Positions 24,787 to 34,224 of a stretch of DNA of 64,000 nt are shown piece by piece. The notes below the pieces were generated by a model. The model did no database searches, was not told the DNA's origin, and was given only the letters and a program-made list of their open reading frames with translations. The DNA is from Bacillota bacterium (GTDB lineage: Bacteria > Bacillota > Desulfotomaculia > Desulfotomaculales > Ammonificaceae), in NCBI GenBank assembly GCA_040755295.1, contig JBFMBK010000004.1, positions 149,790-213,789 of the forward strand, given 5' to 3'. The translations under genes were made by a program, and so were the position numbers. Every line of letters starts with the position of its first letter. Position 1 is the stretch's first letter.

Positions 24787-26265
24787 TTGCGCCGCATACT
24801 TTTGTGGGTTGCGGCCTTCTTTATTTCCGGGCTTTTAGTCGCAGCCGTCACCCTTTTGCTGGTGGAGAGGGCACATTTCCCGTCGGGGGTGATCGTTCCG
24901 GGAGTCAGTATCGGCGGGATGCCTTATGAGGGTCTCACCGCTGCGGAAGGCCTGATTAAGTTAAGGGCCTGCGAAGACGAATTAATCTCAAAGCCCGTCA
25001 GCCTTCAATGCGCCGGTCGGAGTTGGCGTTTACCTTTAAGGGACACCGGCGCCCGCATTGATACCGCAGTGCTCGAACAAGCGGTTGCGTCCGGACACCG
25101 AGGATGGCTCTTAAAACGGTATCTCGAACGCTACCGGATTTCCAGGGACGGCGCCGACATCACGCTGAAGGTGAAGATTGACCGGAAGCGGACGGCGTCC
25201 CTCGTTGCCGAACTCACAGAGGAATTGACGGTGTTGCCCCAAGACGCCGGTATTAAGGTGCTCCCGGACGATACCGTAGTCGTTATTCCGGGACGGGAAG
25301 GACTTTTCGTAGATTCGGCCTCCGTTTGTCCGCAACTGATTGCGATATTAACCCAGGGGAAAGCACCGGTCGTCCGCGTACCGCTTAAATCAATCCCCCC
25401 CGAACACACCACCGCCGAAATCATGGCGATGGGCATCGAGACCACGTTGGGCGAGTTCACTACATCTTTCGATCCGGCAAAAGTCAATCGCGTCTATAAT
25501 ATAACCGTAGCCGCAGGTGCTCTGAACGGTTTACTGGTCCGGCCGGGTGAGGTCGTTTCGTTCAACAAAATCGTAGGCCCGCGGAGCAGCGAGACCGGTT
25601 ATAAAGAAGCGCCCGCGATAATTAACAACGAGTTTGTGGATTCCTTCGGTGGTGGAGTCTGCCAGGTTTCCACCACACTTTACAACGCGGTTCTTTTATC
25701 GGGACTCGAAGTGGTCGAACGGCGCAACCACTCGCTGCCGGTCACATACGTTCCGGCGGGACGCGATGCGACGGTTGCATACGGGGGATCGGACCTGAAG
25801 TTCCGGAACGACACCGAAAAATTCTTGTATGTTCGTACGGCGGTTACAGGGAGCCGGTTGACGATTAAAATCCTCGGTAGCGAAAAGTATAAGCGCAAGG
25901 TAGAGTTGCGAAGCTGGGTCACTGAAACCCTTAAACCGGAGGTTATCCGGAAGGAAGATCCGAACCTGGAAGCGGGGAAAGAGGTCGTTAAACAGAAAGG
26001 TATCAGCGGCTACCGGGCAAAGGCGGAACGCATCATATGGGACGGGAATAATCCGATAAAAGAGCAGTTGCGGTCGAGCTTTTATCACCCACTCGACCAG
26101 ATTGTGGCGGTGGGCACCAAGGTCGTTCCTGTGGTGGTGGCGCCCCAAAAACCGGTAGAAACCGATCCCCAGACCGGTTCCACCGGGGAGGAAACCGGTG
26201 GGGGTATGGAACCGCCGTCTCCTCCTGAAACCGGAGTCCACACGGTATATGGAGAAGTTTATTGA
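24787..26265 (+). CDS. VanW family protein with N-terminal TM
   Basis: A 492-residue protein with an N-terminal membrane anchor (about residues 5-27, LLWVAAFFISGLLVAAVTLLL), putative peptidoglycan-binding (YoaR-like) segments (about 35-210), a VanW domain (about 215-350: VYNITVAAGALNGLLVRPGEVVSFNKIVGPR, GYKEAPAIINNEFVDSFGGGVCQVSTTLYN split by short linkers, NHSLPVTYVPAGRDATVAYG) and a Pro-rich tail. VanW proteins are envelope proteins of unclear function, named from vancomycin-resistance clusters; no van genes are here. TTG start after AAGGGAGGG. It lies upstream of mltG, so a cell-wall role is plausible. Confidence 0.88.
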   Translation: MRRILLWVAAFFISGLLVAAVTLLLVERAHFPSGVIVPGVSIGGMPYEGLTAAEGLIKLRACEDELISKPVSLQCAGRSWRLPLRDTGARIDTAVLEQAVASGHRGWLLKRYLERYRISRDGADITLKVKIDRKRTASLVAELTEELTVLPQDAGIKVLPDDTVVVIPGREGLFVDSASVCPQLIAILTQGKAPVVRVPLKSIPPEHTTAEIMAMGIETTLGEFTTSFDPAKVNRVYNITVAAGALNGLLVRPGEVVSFNKIVGPRSSETGYKEAPAIINNEFVDSFGGGVCQVSTTLYNAVLLSGLEVVERRNHSLPVTYVPAGRDATVAYGGSDLKFRNDTEKFLYVRTAVTGSRLTIKILGSEKYKRKVELRSWVTETLKPEVIRKEDPNLEAGKEVVKQKGISGYRAKAERIIWDGNNPIKEQLRSSFYHPLDQIVAVGTKVVPVVVAPQKPVETDPQTGSTGEETGGGMEPPSPPETGVHTVYGEVY

Positions 26266-26312
26266 TACTATTGTCATTTCTTTAATTCCGGAGGTTCAGC
26301 GGGAGAGTTTTT

Positions 26313-27668
26313 ATGTCTGGTTGGAGGATGATGTTTAAAAAGATTAAAAGCGGCTTGAGAACGAAACCACAGGGGGGAATGCCGCCTCGGGGAGCAATGC
26401 CTTCCCGCGAGCCGGCGCCCATCCTCCGGGACCGCTTTCGCGCCGGAGCGGCGGAGAAGGAAGCGCCGGACGGCGCGAATCGTACCCGGCGCCCGATCGC
26501 CCGGTCCTCACCCCGCCGGTTTAAGGGACGGCGTCTCTGCCTCAAGGGATTCGGCGCAAGCCCTTCTTTTCCGGCTGCCGGGGCGGATGCCGACCGGGAT
26601 TTGCGGGAAACGATTTCAGGGTTCACCGTATGGGAAAAGCTGAGGGCGCTCCGGGACAGACCGGAATTCCGCCTGAGGCTTTTTATTTGTCTGGGGACAC
26701 TGGTAATCTTAATAGGATTGGCACAGACGTTCGTGTCATGGGGACTGAAAGCTCCGGGCGGAGGAAAGGTGGTCGAGTTCGACATCCCCAAGGGCGCACC
26801 CACAAGCTGGGTCGCGGAAAAACTGTACCGGCAGGGGATTATCCGGAACCCGGTCGTTTTCCGCTGTTACGCCCGCTGTTACCACCTCGACAAGAAGATT
26901 AAGAGCGGGACCTACCGTCTGTCGTCGGACCTTACGGTTTCCGGGGTGCTTGTTTTACTGACAAAAGGCGGTCAGTTAGCTAAACGGTTTACCATTCCGG
27001 AAGGTTTTACCCTGGCGGAAATCGCACGCCGGTTGGACGAACAGGGCATTGTTGAAAAGAATGATTTTCTCGGGGAGGCGGCCGCCGGACGTTTCAATTA
27101 CCGGTTTCTGAACGAAAGCCCGGCAGGTCCCGCGTGTTTGGAGGGTTACCTTTTCCCCGATACCTATCAAGTCCTTCCGGATACACCGGCGCATGCCGTC
27201 ATTGAGCTTATGCTTCGCCGGTTTGCCGAAGTGGCCGGGGAGATAGATCTGCCCGCCGAAGCCGGGAAACAGGGGCTGACCTTAAACGAAGCCGTAACCC
27301 TCGCCTCCCTGGTTGAGCGGGAGGCCAAGCTGGGTGAGGAGCGGGCGCTTATCGCCGGCGTACTTTACAACCGCCTGCGCCGCGGGATACCCCTGCAGGT
27401 GGATGCGACGGTGGAATACGCCCTCGGTGAGCACCGCGAGCGTATACTTTACAGCGACCTTGAGGTTGACTCACCTTACAACACTTACCGCATCACCGGT
27501 CTCCCTCCCGGTCCGATAGCCGCGCCCGGGCGGGCTTCACTGCTGGCGGCGGTCGAACCGGAAAAAACCGATTACCTATACTACGTGGCCAAACCGGACG
27601 GCAGCCATGCCTTCGCCCGCACTTTAGGGGAGCATAACGCAAACAAAGAACGCTACCTTAAAAACTAG
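26313..27668 (+). CDS. mltG: Endolytic murein transglycosylase MltG (YceG-like)
   Basis: A 451-residue protein. A basic, Pro/Arg-rich N-terminal extension of about 120 residues precedes one TM segment (about 121-140, LFICLGTLVILIGLAQTF). The extracellular part has the LysM-like subdomain (VVEFDIPKGAPTSWVAEKL) and the YceG catalytic domain with LEGYLFPDTYQV, TLASLVEREAKLGEER (catalytic Glu) and RGIPLQVDATVEYALG, SPYNTYRITGLPPGPIAAPG. MltG cuts nascent glycan strands and sets their length. ATG at 26313 after GGAGGTTCAGCGGGAG. The long cytoplasmic extension is unusual but occurs in some Gram-positives. Confidence 0.93.
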   Translation: MSGWRMMFKKIKSGLRTKPQGGMPPRGAMPSREPAPILRDRFRAGAAEKEAPDGANRTRRPIARSSPRRFKGRRLCLKGFGASPSFPAAGADADRDLRETISGFTVWEKLRALRDRPEFRLRLFICLGTLVILIGLAQTFVSWGLKAPGGGKVVEFDIPKGAPTSWVAEKLYRQGIIRNPVVFRCYARCYHLDKKIKSGTYRLSSDLTVSGVLVLLTKGGQLAKRFTIPEGFTLAEIARRLDEQGIVEKNDFLGEAAAGRFNYRFLNESPAGPACLEGYLFPDTYQVLPDTPAHAVIELMLRRFAEVAGEIDLPAEAGKQGLTLNEAVTLASLVEREAKLGEERALIAGVLYNRLRRGIPLQVDATVEYALGEHRERILYSDLEVDSPYNTYRITGLPPGPIAAPGRASLLAAVEPEKTDYLYYVAKPDGSHAFARTLGEHNANKERYLKN

Positions 27669-27696
27669 GATAGCGTCGTAGTTTTGCAGCGGTCTC

Positions 27697-28617
27697 TCAG
27701 GCTTTCAGTGTAACCGCGAGCACATCCCCGTCGCGGATGATCAGTTTCTTCTTAATCAGTTCGTCCATCACGTCATCGTAAACGGCTTTATACCGCCCTT
27801 CGAAGTAAAGATCTGCTACCTCCGGGAACCAGTGCGTCTTCTCCAGATAAGCGAAAAACTCTTTTTCGGGAAACCCCGATTTCGCCAACAGGGTGTAAAG
27901 GATTATTTTTTTTATTTGGTCACGTCCCAGGCGTTGCGGGTTGCTGAGGAAAGACTCAAGCCGTTTCCGGCAGCGGCGGATCGCACCCTGGGGATCGTCG
28001 ATCCGGGGGCCGTGGCCCGGGTATATCGTTGAAATCTTCAGGGCGGCGACCTTTTCCAATGATTCCTGCTGCAGAAAAGGACTGATTCCACCTTCGATAC
28101 GGGTGGTCAGAACGCCGAAATCGCCATCCCATACCACGTCGGCGGCGATCAGGAACCTTTGTTCCGGTGAATACAGGGATATCTGTCCGGCGGCGTGTCC
28201 GGGCGTGTGAAGGACTACAAGCTCGACCTCGTCCAGTCTGATAACGTCTCCGTCCTTAAAACTCCGGTCCACCGGGAAGAAGTCGGCCTCCTGGTCGTAG
28301 TAGCGCCACCAGGTACACCAGTCATTCTTCGTTTCAATAAAATACCGGTCTAAAGGGTGCATTCCTATCTCGCATCCGGACAACTCCCGGATGACGCGGT
28401 TCCCGCCTATATGGTCGCAGTGGCTGTGGGTGGAGATAATCAATTCGACGTTCTCGGGTTTAAGTCCGCACTCTTCTATCAGATGCCGGGTCAGGTCAAG
28501 GTCTTTCTTATACCCGGTATCGATCAGGGCTTTCATTCTACCGTTGAAGACGAAGTGATTGCCGTTAAGCCAGCCCCGTTCGACGAAGAAGAAATCCTTT
28601 GTTATTCTTTCAATCAC
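27697..28617 (-). CDS. Metallo-beta-lactamase-fold hydrolase
   Basis: A 306-residue MBL-fold protein. The metal motif STHSHCDHIGGN (HxHxDH form) is followed by a second His region (VVLHTPGHAAGQISL), LIAADVVWDGDFG and IYPGHGPRI, the glyoxalase II/RNase-like group. The C-terminal part resembles a winged-helix tail (ALLAKSGFPEKEFFAYL ... LIKKKLIIRDGDVL), as in LACTB2-type hydrolases. GTG at 28617 is chosen because GGAGGG lies 7 nt upstream; an earlier in-frame TTG lacks a site. Substrate unknown. It is the only minus-strand gene in this block. Confidence 0.85.
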   Translation of the reverse strand: MIERITKDFFFVERGWLNGNHFVFNGRMKALIDTGYKKDLDLTRHLIEECGLKPENVELIISTHSHCDHIGGNRVIRELSGCEIGMHPLDRYFIETKNDWCTWWRYYDQEADFFPVDRSFKDGDVIRLDEVELVVLHTPGHAAGQISLYSPEQRFLIAADVVWDGDFGVLTTRIEGGISPFLQQESLEKVAALKISTIYPGHGPRIDDPQGAIRRCRKRLESFLSNPQRLGRDQIKKIILYTLLAKSGFPEKEFFAYLEKTHWFPEVADLYFEGRYKAVYDDVMDELIKKKLIIRDGDVLAVTLKA

Positions 28618-28809
28618 TGTGAACCCTCCGTAGAAAATAGATCCACCCAATTATATCAAAGCCGTTAACCTGGTGAATATTCGATGAATAATCGATAAAT
28701 GTGGCCGGGGAATATTATATTTGTGGATTGTCCGCCGATAATCCTTATAGAAGCATTTTTTAGGACGGTTTCAGCCTCCGGGAAAACTTTGAAAGGGAGG
28801 TGGCCGATT

Positions 28810-29178
28810 ATGTTCGAATCCGAGCCGTTTATGCGCCAGTTTGTGGACCAGTTGTTCCTGATAGTCCAGGGAAGCATCCACAACTTTGTCAGTGTAACGG
28901 ACACGCTTTCCGGAGAAGAGAAGGTGGCGGCGTGGAAGGAGTACAACCAGTCTTTTGAAGAGCGGGTTCTTGCCGAAGTCCTGGCGACGCTCGAGAAGAA
29001 CAACTGCAGCGTCACGGAGGTTTGTCACGCGGCGCTTAAACTCCTTGACGTCGGTGCGAGAATGTTTGCGGCGGTACAGGCCGGAACCGAGGCGGATCAG
29101 TCGGGTAAAGGGCTGGTCGTCCCCCTCGAGTTAGGAAGGGAATTGAAAAGACGGGGCTCCTGCAAAAGGCGGGCCTAA
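28810..29178 (+). CDS. Hypothetical helical protein
   Basis: A 122-residue, mostly helical soluble protein (FESEPFMRQFVDQLFLIVQG, EKVAAWKEYNQSFEERVLAEVLATLEKN, SVTEVCHAALKLLDVG). ATG at 28810 with GGGAGGT at ideal spacing supports it. It is followed by a terminator at 29225-29263, so it is a single-gene unit. I do not recognise a family. Confidence 0.65.
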   Translation: MFESEPFMRQFVDQLFLIVQGSIHNFVSVTDTLSGEEKVAAWKEYNQSFEERVLAEVLATLEKNNCSVTEVCHAALKLLDVGARMFAAVQAGTEADQSGKGLVVPLELGRELKRRGSCKRRA

Positions 29179-29224
29179 GGATCGAAAGACATTTTAAGCT
29201 CCCCTGCATGGGGGGTTTACATAA

Positions 29225-29263
29225 AGAAAGCCCTGTGCTGTACAGATACAGGGCTTTCTGTTA
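29225..29263. terminator. Perfect 12-bp hairpin, terminator
   Basis: AGAAAGCCCTGT (29225-29236) and ACAGGGCTTTCT (29248-29259) form a perfect stem with an 11-nt loop, followed by GTTATT. Symmetric, so it may act in both directions. Confidence 0.7.
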
Positions 29264-29339
29264 TTACGGGAATAATCCCGGGCCGTACAGGTAAAGCTTT
29301 TCCTTATAATGACATTATAACACGTGATCGGGAGAGGAA

Positions 29340-31010
29340 ATGCATCGATCAAGGCGGCGTTTAATAGGGGTTCTGTCCGCAACAATTATCATATTTATCG
29401 CGCTGTTGCTCAGGCTGGCGTTGATTCAGGTGGTACACGGCCCGGCTTTCGGGTTTTCAGCCTTCAAGCAACAGGCGGAGGTAACAGCGCTTGAGGAATA
29501 CCGGCGGGGAGGCATCCTCGACAGAAACGGCGTCTCTTTAACGGGTCAATACCGGGCCAAAGAGGTTGCGTTATTCCCCGTCTTGATTGATAACAAGGAG
29601 GTTGCAGCGGAACGGCTTTCAGGCATCCTTCATGTGCCTTCGGCGGAAATTAAGGAGAAGATGCAAGGCGCACCGTGCCTTCTTCTTTATCCTTTAAACG
29701 AGGAACAGGCAGAAGCCGTGGACTCCGCGGGATGGCCGGGGATTGAGGTGGTGCCGGTGGAATGCCGTTACGGACCGGATTCTCTTGCCGAGCATGTGGT
29801 AGGCAGTCTCGGGAAAATCGATTCGGTCTCCCGGTGGCGCAGGCTTAATGAGGGGCGGAAACCTTACGCACTGGAAGATTCCGTCGGAAAAACCGGCTGC
29901 GAATATTTTTATGAACATATCTTGAAAGGAACGGTACCGCTCGCCGCGGCGGGGATATACCACGACGCGCGCGGGGAGGTTCTTAAAGGCCTGGGGATAG
30001 AGATCCGGGAGCAAACGGACAACGAGCGCGCCGACCTGCTCCTTACCATCGACGCGGAGGTACAAAGGACCGTTGAGGAAGTGATGGACAGGCGGGTACC
30101 GCGGGGAGCGGTGGTGGTTCTGGAAGCGGGAGGCGGGGACATACTCGCGGCGGCAAGCCGTCCGGCGTATAGTACCGGGAATGGCGGCGCCGCGGGAAAA
30201 CCCGCGGGGGAAGAGAGCTTTCTAAATCGTGCGTTTACACCTTTTCCGCCTGGGTCGGTATTTAAACTGGTGGTCGGCGCTGCGGCGCTCGAAACGGGGT
30301 TGATTAAAACCCAAACAAGGTTTCCCTGTACGGGTTCGGACCGGTTTGTCAACTGCTGGAATCCCGCCGGCCACGGTGAGATTACGTTCGATCAGGCCTT
30401 TGCTTACTCCTGTAACCCCTCCTTTGCCCGTATCGGCCTGGCGCTGGGGAAAGAGCGTTTGATCGAGTACTGCCGTTTATTTGCTCTCGAGGACAGAAGC
30501 GCGCTGGGTTATCCCCTGAGCCGCGATCCGAGGCAGGATCTCAGCCGTTTCCTGAAACCGCATAACCTGGTTAACCTCAGTGTAGGCCAGGGGCCTATCC
30601 TTATGACTCCGGTCCAGGTCGCGTCGGTCCTGAACACGGTAATCAACGACGGGATATTTGTCAGACCCCGCCTGGCAAAAGCTCTCCGCTGGCCGCAGGG
30701 CGGCGAAGAACTGCCGCGCGATGCCGGTAAAAGGGTTTTGTCGGCAGACACCGCTCTCAGGCTGCGGCAAGCCATGGTGCTCGCCACCACGGCGGGGACC
30801 GGCCGGCGGGGGTATCTCGATGACTGGGGGAGTGCCGGGAAGACCGGGACGGCAGAGGTTTCCGGCAACGGTGCGTGCGCCTGGTTTGCGGGTTATGCGC
30901 CGCTTGCCCGCCCGCGTTATGTGATTGTCGTGATGGTGGAAGGAGACGGGAGCGGCGGATCGGACGCCGCACCGGTATTTAAGGAAATCGCCGAAAAGCT
31001 TCTGTCCTGA
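29340..31010 (+). CDS. Class B penicillin-binding protein (transpeptidase)
   Basis: A 556-residue protein with an N-terminal TM anchor (about residues 9-30), a dimerisation/pedestal region (EEYRRGGILDRNGVSLTG) and a transpeptidase domain: FPPGSVFKLV (SxxK, about residue 306), YSCNPSF (SxN, about 357) and GSAGKTGTAEVSG (KTGT, about 500). These are the three active-site motifs of D,D-transpeptidases. Class B PBPs cross-link peptidoglycan in elongation, division or sporulation. It is short and has no PASTA domains, which resembles the PbpA/SpoVD-like group, but which role cannot be told. ATG after GGAGAGG. It stands alone. Confidence 0.92.
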   Translation: MHRSRRRLIGVLSATIIIFIALLLRLALIQVVHGPAFGFSAFKQQAEVTALEEYRRGGILDRNGVSLTGQYRAKEVALFPVLIDNKEVAAERLSGILHVPSAEIKEKMQGAPCLLLYPLNEEQAEAVDSAGWPGIEVVPVECRYGPDSLAEHVVGSLGKIDSVSRWRRLNEGRKPYALEDSVGKTGCEYFYEHILKGTVPLAAAGIYHDARGEVLKGLGIEIREQTDNERADLLLTIDAEVQRTVEEVMDRRVPRGAVVVLEAGGGDILAAASRPAYSTGNGGAAGKPAGEESFLNRAFTPFPPGSVFKLVVGAAALETGLIKTQTRFPCTGSDRFVNCWNPAGHGEITFDQAFAYSCNPSFARIGLALGKERLIEYCRLFALEDRSALGYPLSRDPRQDLSRFLKPHNLVNLSVGQGPILMTPVQVASVLNTVINDGIFVRPRLAKALRWPQGGEELPRDAGKRVLSADTALRLRQAMVLATTAGTGRRGYLDDWGSAGKTGTAEVSGNGACAWFAGYAPLARPRYVIVVMVEGDGSGGSDAAPVFKEIAEKLLS

Positions 31011-31403
31011 CTTAAGAGCAAAGGGTATGACTAGGCGCGCCGGAGGAATTCTTTTAAAATAACGCTTCACCTTTTAAATAGAAGCGTTTAAAATAAAATG
31101 GGTATGCCTATTTGTGGAAAGAACGGTTGTTGCTTATCATTGTTTGCATGATGTTTGAATAAACTTATGAATGCCCGGATTGATTGCTGTTCAGGAACCG
31201 GGTTTTCTGACTGAACACGGCGAGACGCAGACAGGGTATTTGTCTTCAATCGCCGCGCTGGACTAAGGGTACCTGAATAGATGCCTTGAATTGTTGCAGT
31301 AGCATCGGGCTTATACTATACTATGGGTTAAGTCGGTAAATGCGTTAAGACGCAGAGGTTGGTCTTGATGGCTTTTTATTAAACCGCAAGGGGTTGAAGT
31401 ACG
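31011..31403. other. Intergenic region, no feature recognised
   Basis: About 390 bp without a convincing ORF, repeat or terminator. It should contain the trxA promoter. Confidence 0.4.
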
Positions 31404-31733
31404 ATGGTGTTGGAAGTAAACGAGGGAAATTTTGAACAAGAGGTTTTGAGCAGCGACTTACCGGTGATGGTGGATTTCTGGGCGGCCTGGTGCGGCCCGT
31501 GCCGGAGCATGGCCCCGGTCGTCGAACAGGTGGCGGACGAATTCAACGGGCAGATTAAGGTCGCCAAGCTTAACGTTGATGATAACAAGGACATTACGCA
31601 GCGTTACGGTATTAAAGGCATCCCGACGCTGCTTTTCTTCCAGAAGGGCAAAGTAGTAGCGCAAGAGGTGGGATACTCACCCAAGGATTCCGTTATCAAG
31701 AAATTGAAATACCTTCTCGGGGACAGCCAATGA
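31404..31733 (+). CDS. trxA: Thioredoxin
   Basis: A 109-residue cytoplasmic thioredoxin. The redox site is WAAWCGPCR (about residues 28-36), followed by AKLNVDDNKDITQRYGIKGIPTLLFF with the conserved cis-Pro (IPT) and GYSPKD near the end. It reduces protein disulphides with electrons from thioredoxin reductase, which is not in this window. ATG after AAGGGG. Confidence 0.96.
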   Translation: MVLEVNEGNFEQEVLSSDLPVMVDFWAAWCGPCRSMAPVVEQVADEFNGQIKVAKLNVDDNKDITQRYGIKGIPTLLFFQKGKVVAQEVGYSPKDSVIKKLKYLLGDSQ

Positions 31734-31906
31734 GCTTGGTTGCCGGACGATGAAACGCGTTTAACATAACCTGCGGCGGGAGTAGAAAGGGCGCAAACGG
31801 CCCCCGCGGCGAAGCGGGAAGATTCCAGGCCGGGTCGAGTTGCATGCGCGAATGGTTATGTGATATACTACTTCCGATGTGTGTTTTGAGCGTGCGAGGT
31901 TTTGGC

Positions 31907-31930
31907 AAAGAGTGGGGGTTCCCACTCTTT
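31907..31930 (+). terminator. Perfect 10-bp hairpin downstream of trxA
   Basis: AAAGAGTGGG and CCCACTCTTT pair perfectly around GGTT and are followed by CGTCTT. It is the likely trxA transcript end, although 170 bp from the stop. Confidence 0.55.
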
Positions 31931-32002
31931 CGTCTTAATAAAGAATTTGTTCAGCAGGTGTAGCAGTGCGTTAACGTAAGGTACATCTAAAATGTAAACA
32001 AA

Positions 32003-32115
32003 GACCCGTAAGCTTGTTACTTTGAAGCAGTAGCGTAACAAAGACGGAGCGCAACGAGAAGTAATGCGGTCTGACGCAGCAATGCGTTGCTTATCGTTGC
32101 GCCTTACGAAAGAAC
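32003..32115 (+). ncRNA. Repeated leader element, copy B (before rimP)
   Basis: It starts GACCCGTAAGCTTGTTACTT and ends ACGAAAGAAC. Stem GCGCAACGA (32049-32057)/TCGTTGCGC (32094-32102) pairs perfectly. Relative to copy A the central G-C has become A-T on both sides, a compensatory change. Terminal hairpin AGCAA (32078-32082)/TTGCT (32087-32091) with loop TGCG. This is the shortest copy; the variable middle is almost absent. It ends 11 nt before the rimP start. Confidence 0.65.
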
Positions 32116-32126
32116 GATAGGGAGTT

Positions 32127-32594
32127 ATGTCAGTGGGAAACGGCATTGTTGGAATGGTAGAAGAGATTGCAGCGCCGTTGGTTGAGGAGCTCGGGTTGGA
32201 GCTCGTTGATGTACAGTTCCGTAAGGAGGAGGGCCGGTGGTTCCTCCGTGTTTTTATAGATAATCCCGGGGGAGAGGTGGGACTCGGTGACTGCGAGACT
32301 GTGTCCGTACCTCTCGGGCGTTTGTTGGACGAACGGAACGTCATCCCCCAGGCATATTTTCTGGAGGTATCGACTCCCGGAGTAGAGCGGGTTTTGAAAA
32401 AGCCGTCGGACTTCCGTCGTTTTACCGATCGGGAGGTTTTGGTGGTAACCCACAAACCCCTGCAGGGGCGGCGCAAGTTTACCGGGAAAATTATTTCCTC
32501 TGGTGAAGACGCGGTACGGCTTATGATTGAGGGAACAACCATCGAGATCCCTTTCGCGGACATTTCCAGAGCAAATCTTATATTTAAAATGTGA
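32127..32594 (+). CDS. rimP: Ribosome maturation factor RimP
   Basis: A 155-residue protein needed for 30S subunit maturation. Signatures: GMVEEIAAPLVEELGLELVDVQFRKEEG (N-terminal alpha/beta domain, quoted over two conserved blocks), LRVFIDNPGG, SVPLGRLLDE, FLEVSTPGVERVLKKPSDF and a C-terminal SH3-like barrel (GKIISSGEDAVRLMIEG, IPFADISRANLIFKM). ATG after AGGGAG. First gene of the rimP-nusA-infB superoperon; the repeated leader element sits directly before it. Confidence 0.95.
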   Translation: MSVGNGIVGMVEEIAAPLVEELGLELVDVQFRKEEGRWFLRVFIDNPGGEVGLGDCETVSVPLGRLLDERNVIPQAYFLEVSTPGVERVLKKPSDFRRFTDREVLVVTHKPLQGRRKFTGKIISSGEDAVRLMIEGTTIEIPFADISRANLIFKM

Positions 32595-32615
32595 TTCGAG
32601 GGGAGGTGTAAAGTA

Positions 32616-33746
32616 TTGAATACAGAGTTTCTGCGAGCGCTTCGCGATTTGGAGAAAGAGAAAGGCATTTCGATCGAATTGCTTCTTTCAGCCATTGAAG
32701 CCGCGCTCCTTTCAGCCTACAAGCGAAATTTTGGTTCGTCACAAAACGCCAGGGTGAATATAGATCGCACAACCGGGGAATGCCAGGTTTTTGCGCAACG
32801 CCTGGTTGTGGAGGATGTTACTGATCCACGGGCGGAGGTTTCACCTGACGAAGCGAAGGAAATAGATGTTCGTTATATGCCTGGAGATATCGTCGAACAA
32901 GAAGTCACCCCGCGGGATTTTGGCCGTATTGCCGCGCAGACCGCTAAGCAGGTGGTGGTGCAGAGGATTCGCGAAGCCGAGCGGAATATGATTTATGAAG
33001 CCTTCGCCAACCGCGAAGGAGACATTTTAACCGGCACAATTCAGAGGGTTGAACAGCGTCACGTCTATATCGAACTCGGTAAAACCGAGGCCATACTCCC
33101 GCCGGTGGAGCAGATGCCCGGCGAGAGATACAGGCAGGGCGACCGGATCCGGGCATACATACTGGAGGTCCGAAAAACAACCAAAGGGCCGCAGATCATT
33201 GTTTCGCGTACCCACCCGGGTTTCTTGCGTCGGCTTTTTGAACTTGAGGTGCCGGAACTTCAGGAGGGAATCCTCGAGTTGAAGGCGGTGGCGCGTGAGG
33301 CAGGTGTGCGCTCCAAAGTGGCGGTATGTTCAAACGATACGAATGTCGACCCTGTAGGTGCCTGCGTGGGGCCGAAAGGTATCAGGGTACAGGCGGTTGT
33401 CAACGAGTTGCGGAATGAAAAAATTGACATAATTCGCTGGGACCCTGATCCTTCAAGGTTTGTGGCTGAGGCGTTAAGCCCGGCGAAGGCTGTCGCCGCT
33501 GAGATCTGGGAGGAAGAAAAGATCGCGCGGGTGATCGTTCCCGATAATCAGTTGTCACTCGCAATCGGCAGGGAGGGGCAAAACGCCCGGCTTGCAGCCA
33601 AGATTACCGGGTGGAAAATCGACATCAAGAGCGAATCGCAGATGGAAGAGATTTACGCTCAGGAATATGCCTCCATGTACGAGAATGATGAAGAAATATA
33701 CGCAAGTGATGCTGCCGAATCCGAATTCGCAAAGGGACCGGTATAG
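32616..33746 (+). CDS. nusA: Transcription termination/antitermination protein NusA
   Basis: A 376-residue protein that binds RNA polymerase and nascent RNA. N-terminal domain [25 protein letters not shown]1 domain about residues 135-200 ([16 protein letters not shown]); KH1 with [18 protein letters not shown] and KIDIIRW; KH2 with [19 protein letters not shown]. Length fits Firmicute NusA, which lacks the Proteobacterial C-terminal repeats. TTG start with GAGGGGAGGTG. 21 bp after rimP. Confidence 0.96.
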   Translation: MNTEFLRALRDLEKEKGISIELLLSAIEAALLSAYKRNFGSSQNARVNIDRTTGECQVFAQRLVVEDVTDPRAEVSPDEAKEIDVRYMPGDIVEQEVTPRDFGRIAAQTAKQVVVQRIREAERNMIYEAFANREGDILTGTIQRVEQRHVYIELGKTEAILPPVEQMPGERYRQGDRIRAYILEVRKTTKGPQIIVSRTHPGFLRRLFELEVPELQEGILELKAVAREAGVRSKVAVCSNDTNVDPVGACVGPKGIRVQAVVNELRNEKIDIIRWDPDPSRFVAEALSPAKAVAAEIWEEEKIARVIVPDNQLSLAIGREGQNARLAAKITGWKIDIKSESQMEEIYAQEYASMYENDEEIYASDAAESEFAKGPV

Positions 33747-33930
33747 ACGGAACTTGAAACGCCGGGATTTCTATCCGGCTTATTTAATATAAGGCCCGGC
33801 TTCATTGAAGACCGTGAGAACATGGACTGTAGAGGCAAGCCGGAGGTACGGAAGCGTATAATGAGGTTTTGGAACCGGGCTGAGTTTTAACAAGGTCTCC
33901 CAAGGTAGGGTTAAGGGAGGTATATGCGTT

Positions 33931-34224
33931 TTGCCGCGACCACGGAAGATTCCGCAGCGTCTTTGTGTCGGCTGCCGTGAGATGAAGCCGAAACGTGAAC
34001 TGATACGTATAGTACGTACACCGGAAGAACGAATCGCTGTTGATCCGACCGGGAAAATGCCTGGTCGCGGAGTATATATATGCCCGTCAGAGCGCTGTTT
34101 AAAAGAAGCAATAAAGGGAAAAAGGATAGGGCGTGCTCTCGAACGGGCTTTACCGGAAGAAACTGTAAAGGCAATCCGGGAGGAGTTGATACGCCAGTGT
34201 CCAAAGACGTCAGACAGTATTTAG
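33931..34224 (+). CDS. rnpM: RNase P modulator RnpM (YlxR family)
   Basis: A 97-residue basic RNA-binding protein: QRLCVGCREMKPKRELIRIVRTPE, GRGVYICPSERCLKEAIKGKR. YlxR has been reported to bind and modulate RNase P RNA. TTG start with GGGAGG at good spacing. 184 bp from nusA and overlapping the next gene by 28 bp. Confidence 0.9.
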   Translation: MPRPRKIPQRLCVGCREMKPKRELIRIVRTPEERIAVDPTGKMPGRGVYICPSERCLKEAIKGKRIGRALERALPEETVKAIREELIRQCPKTSDSI

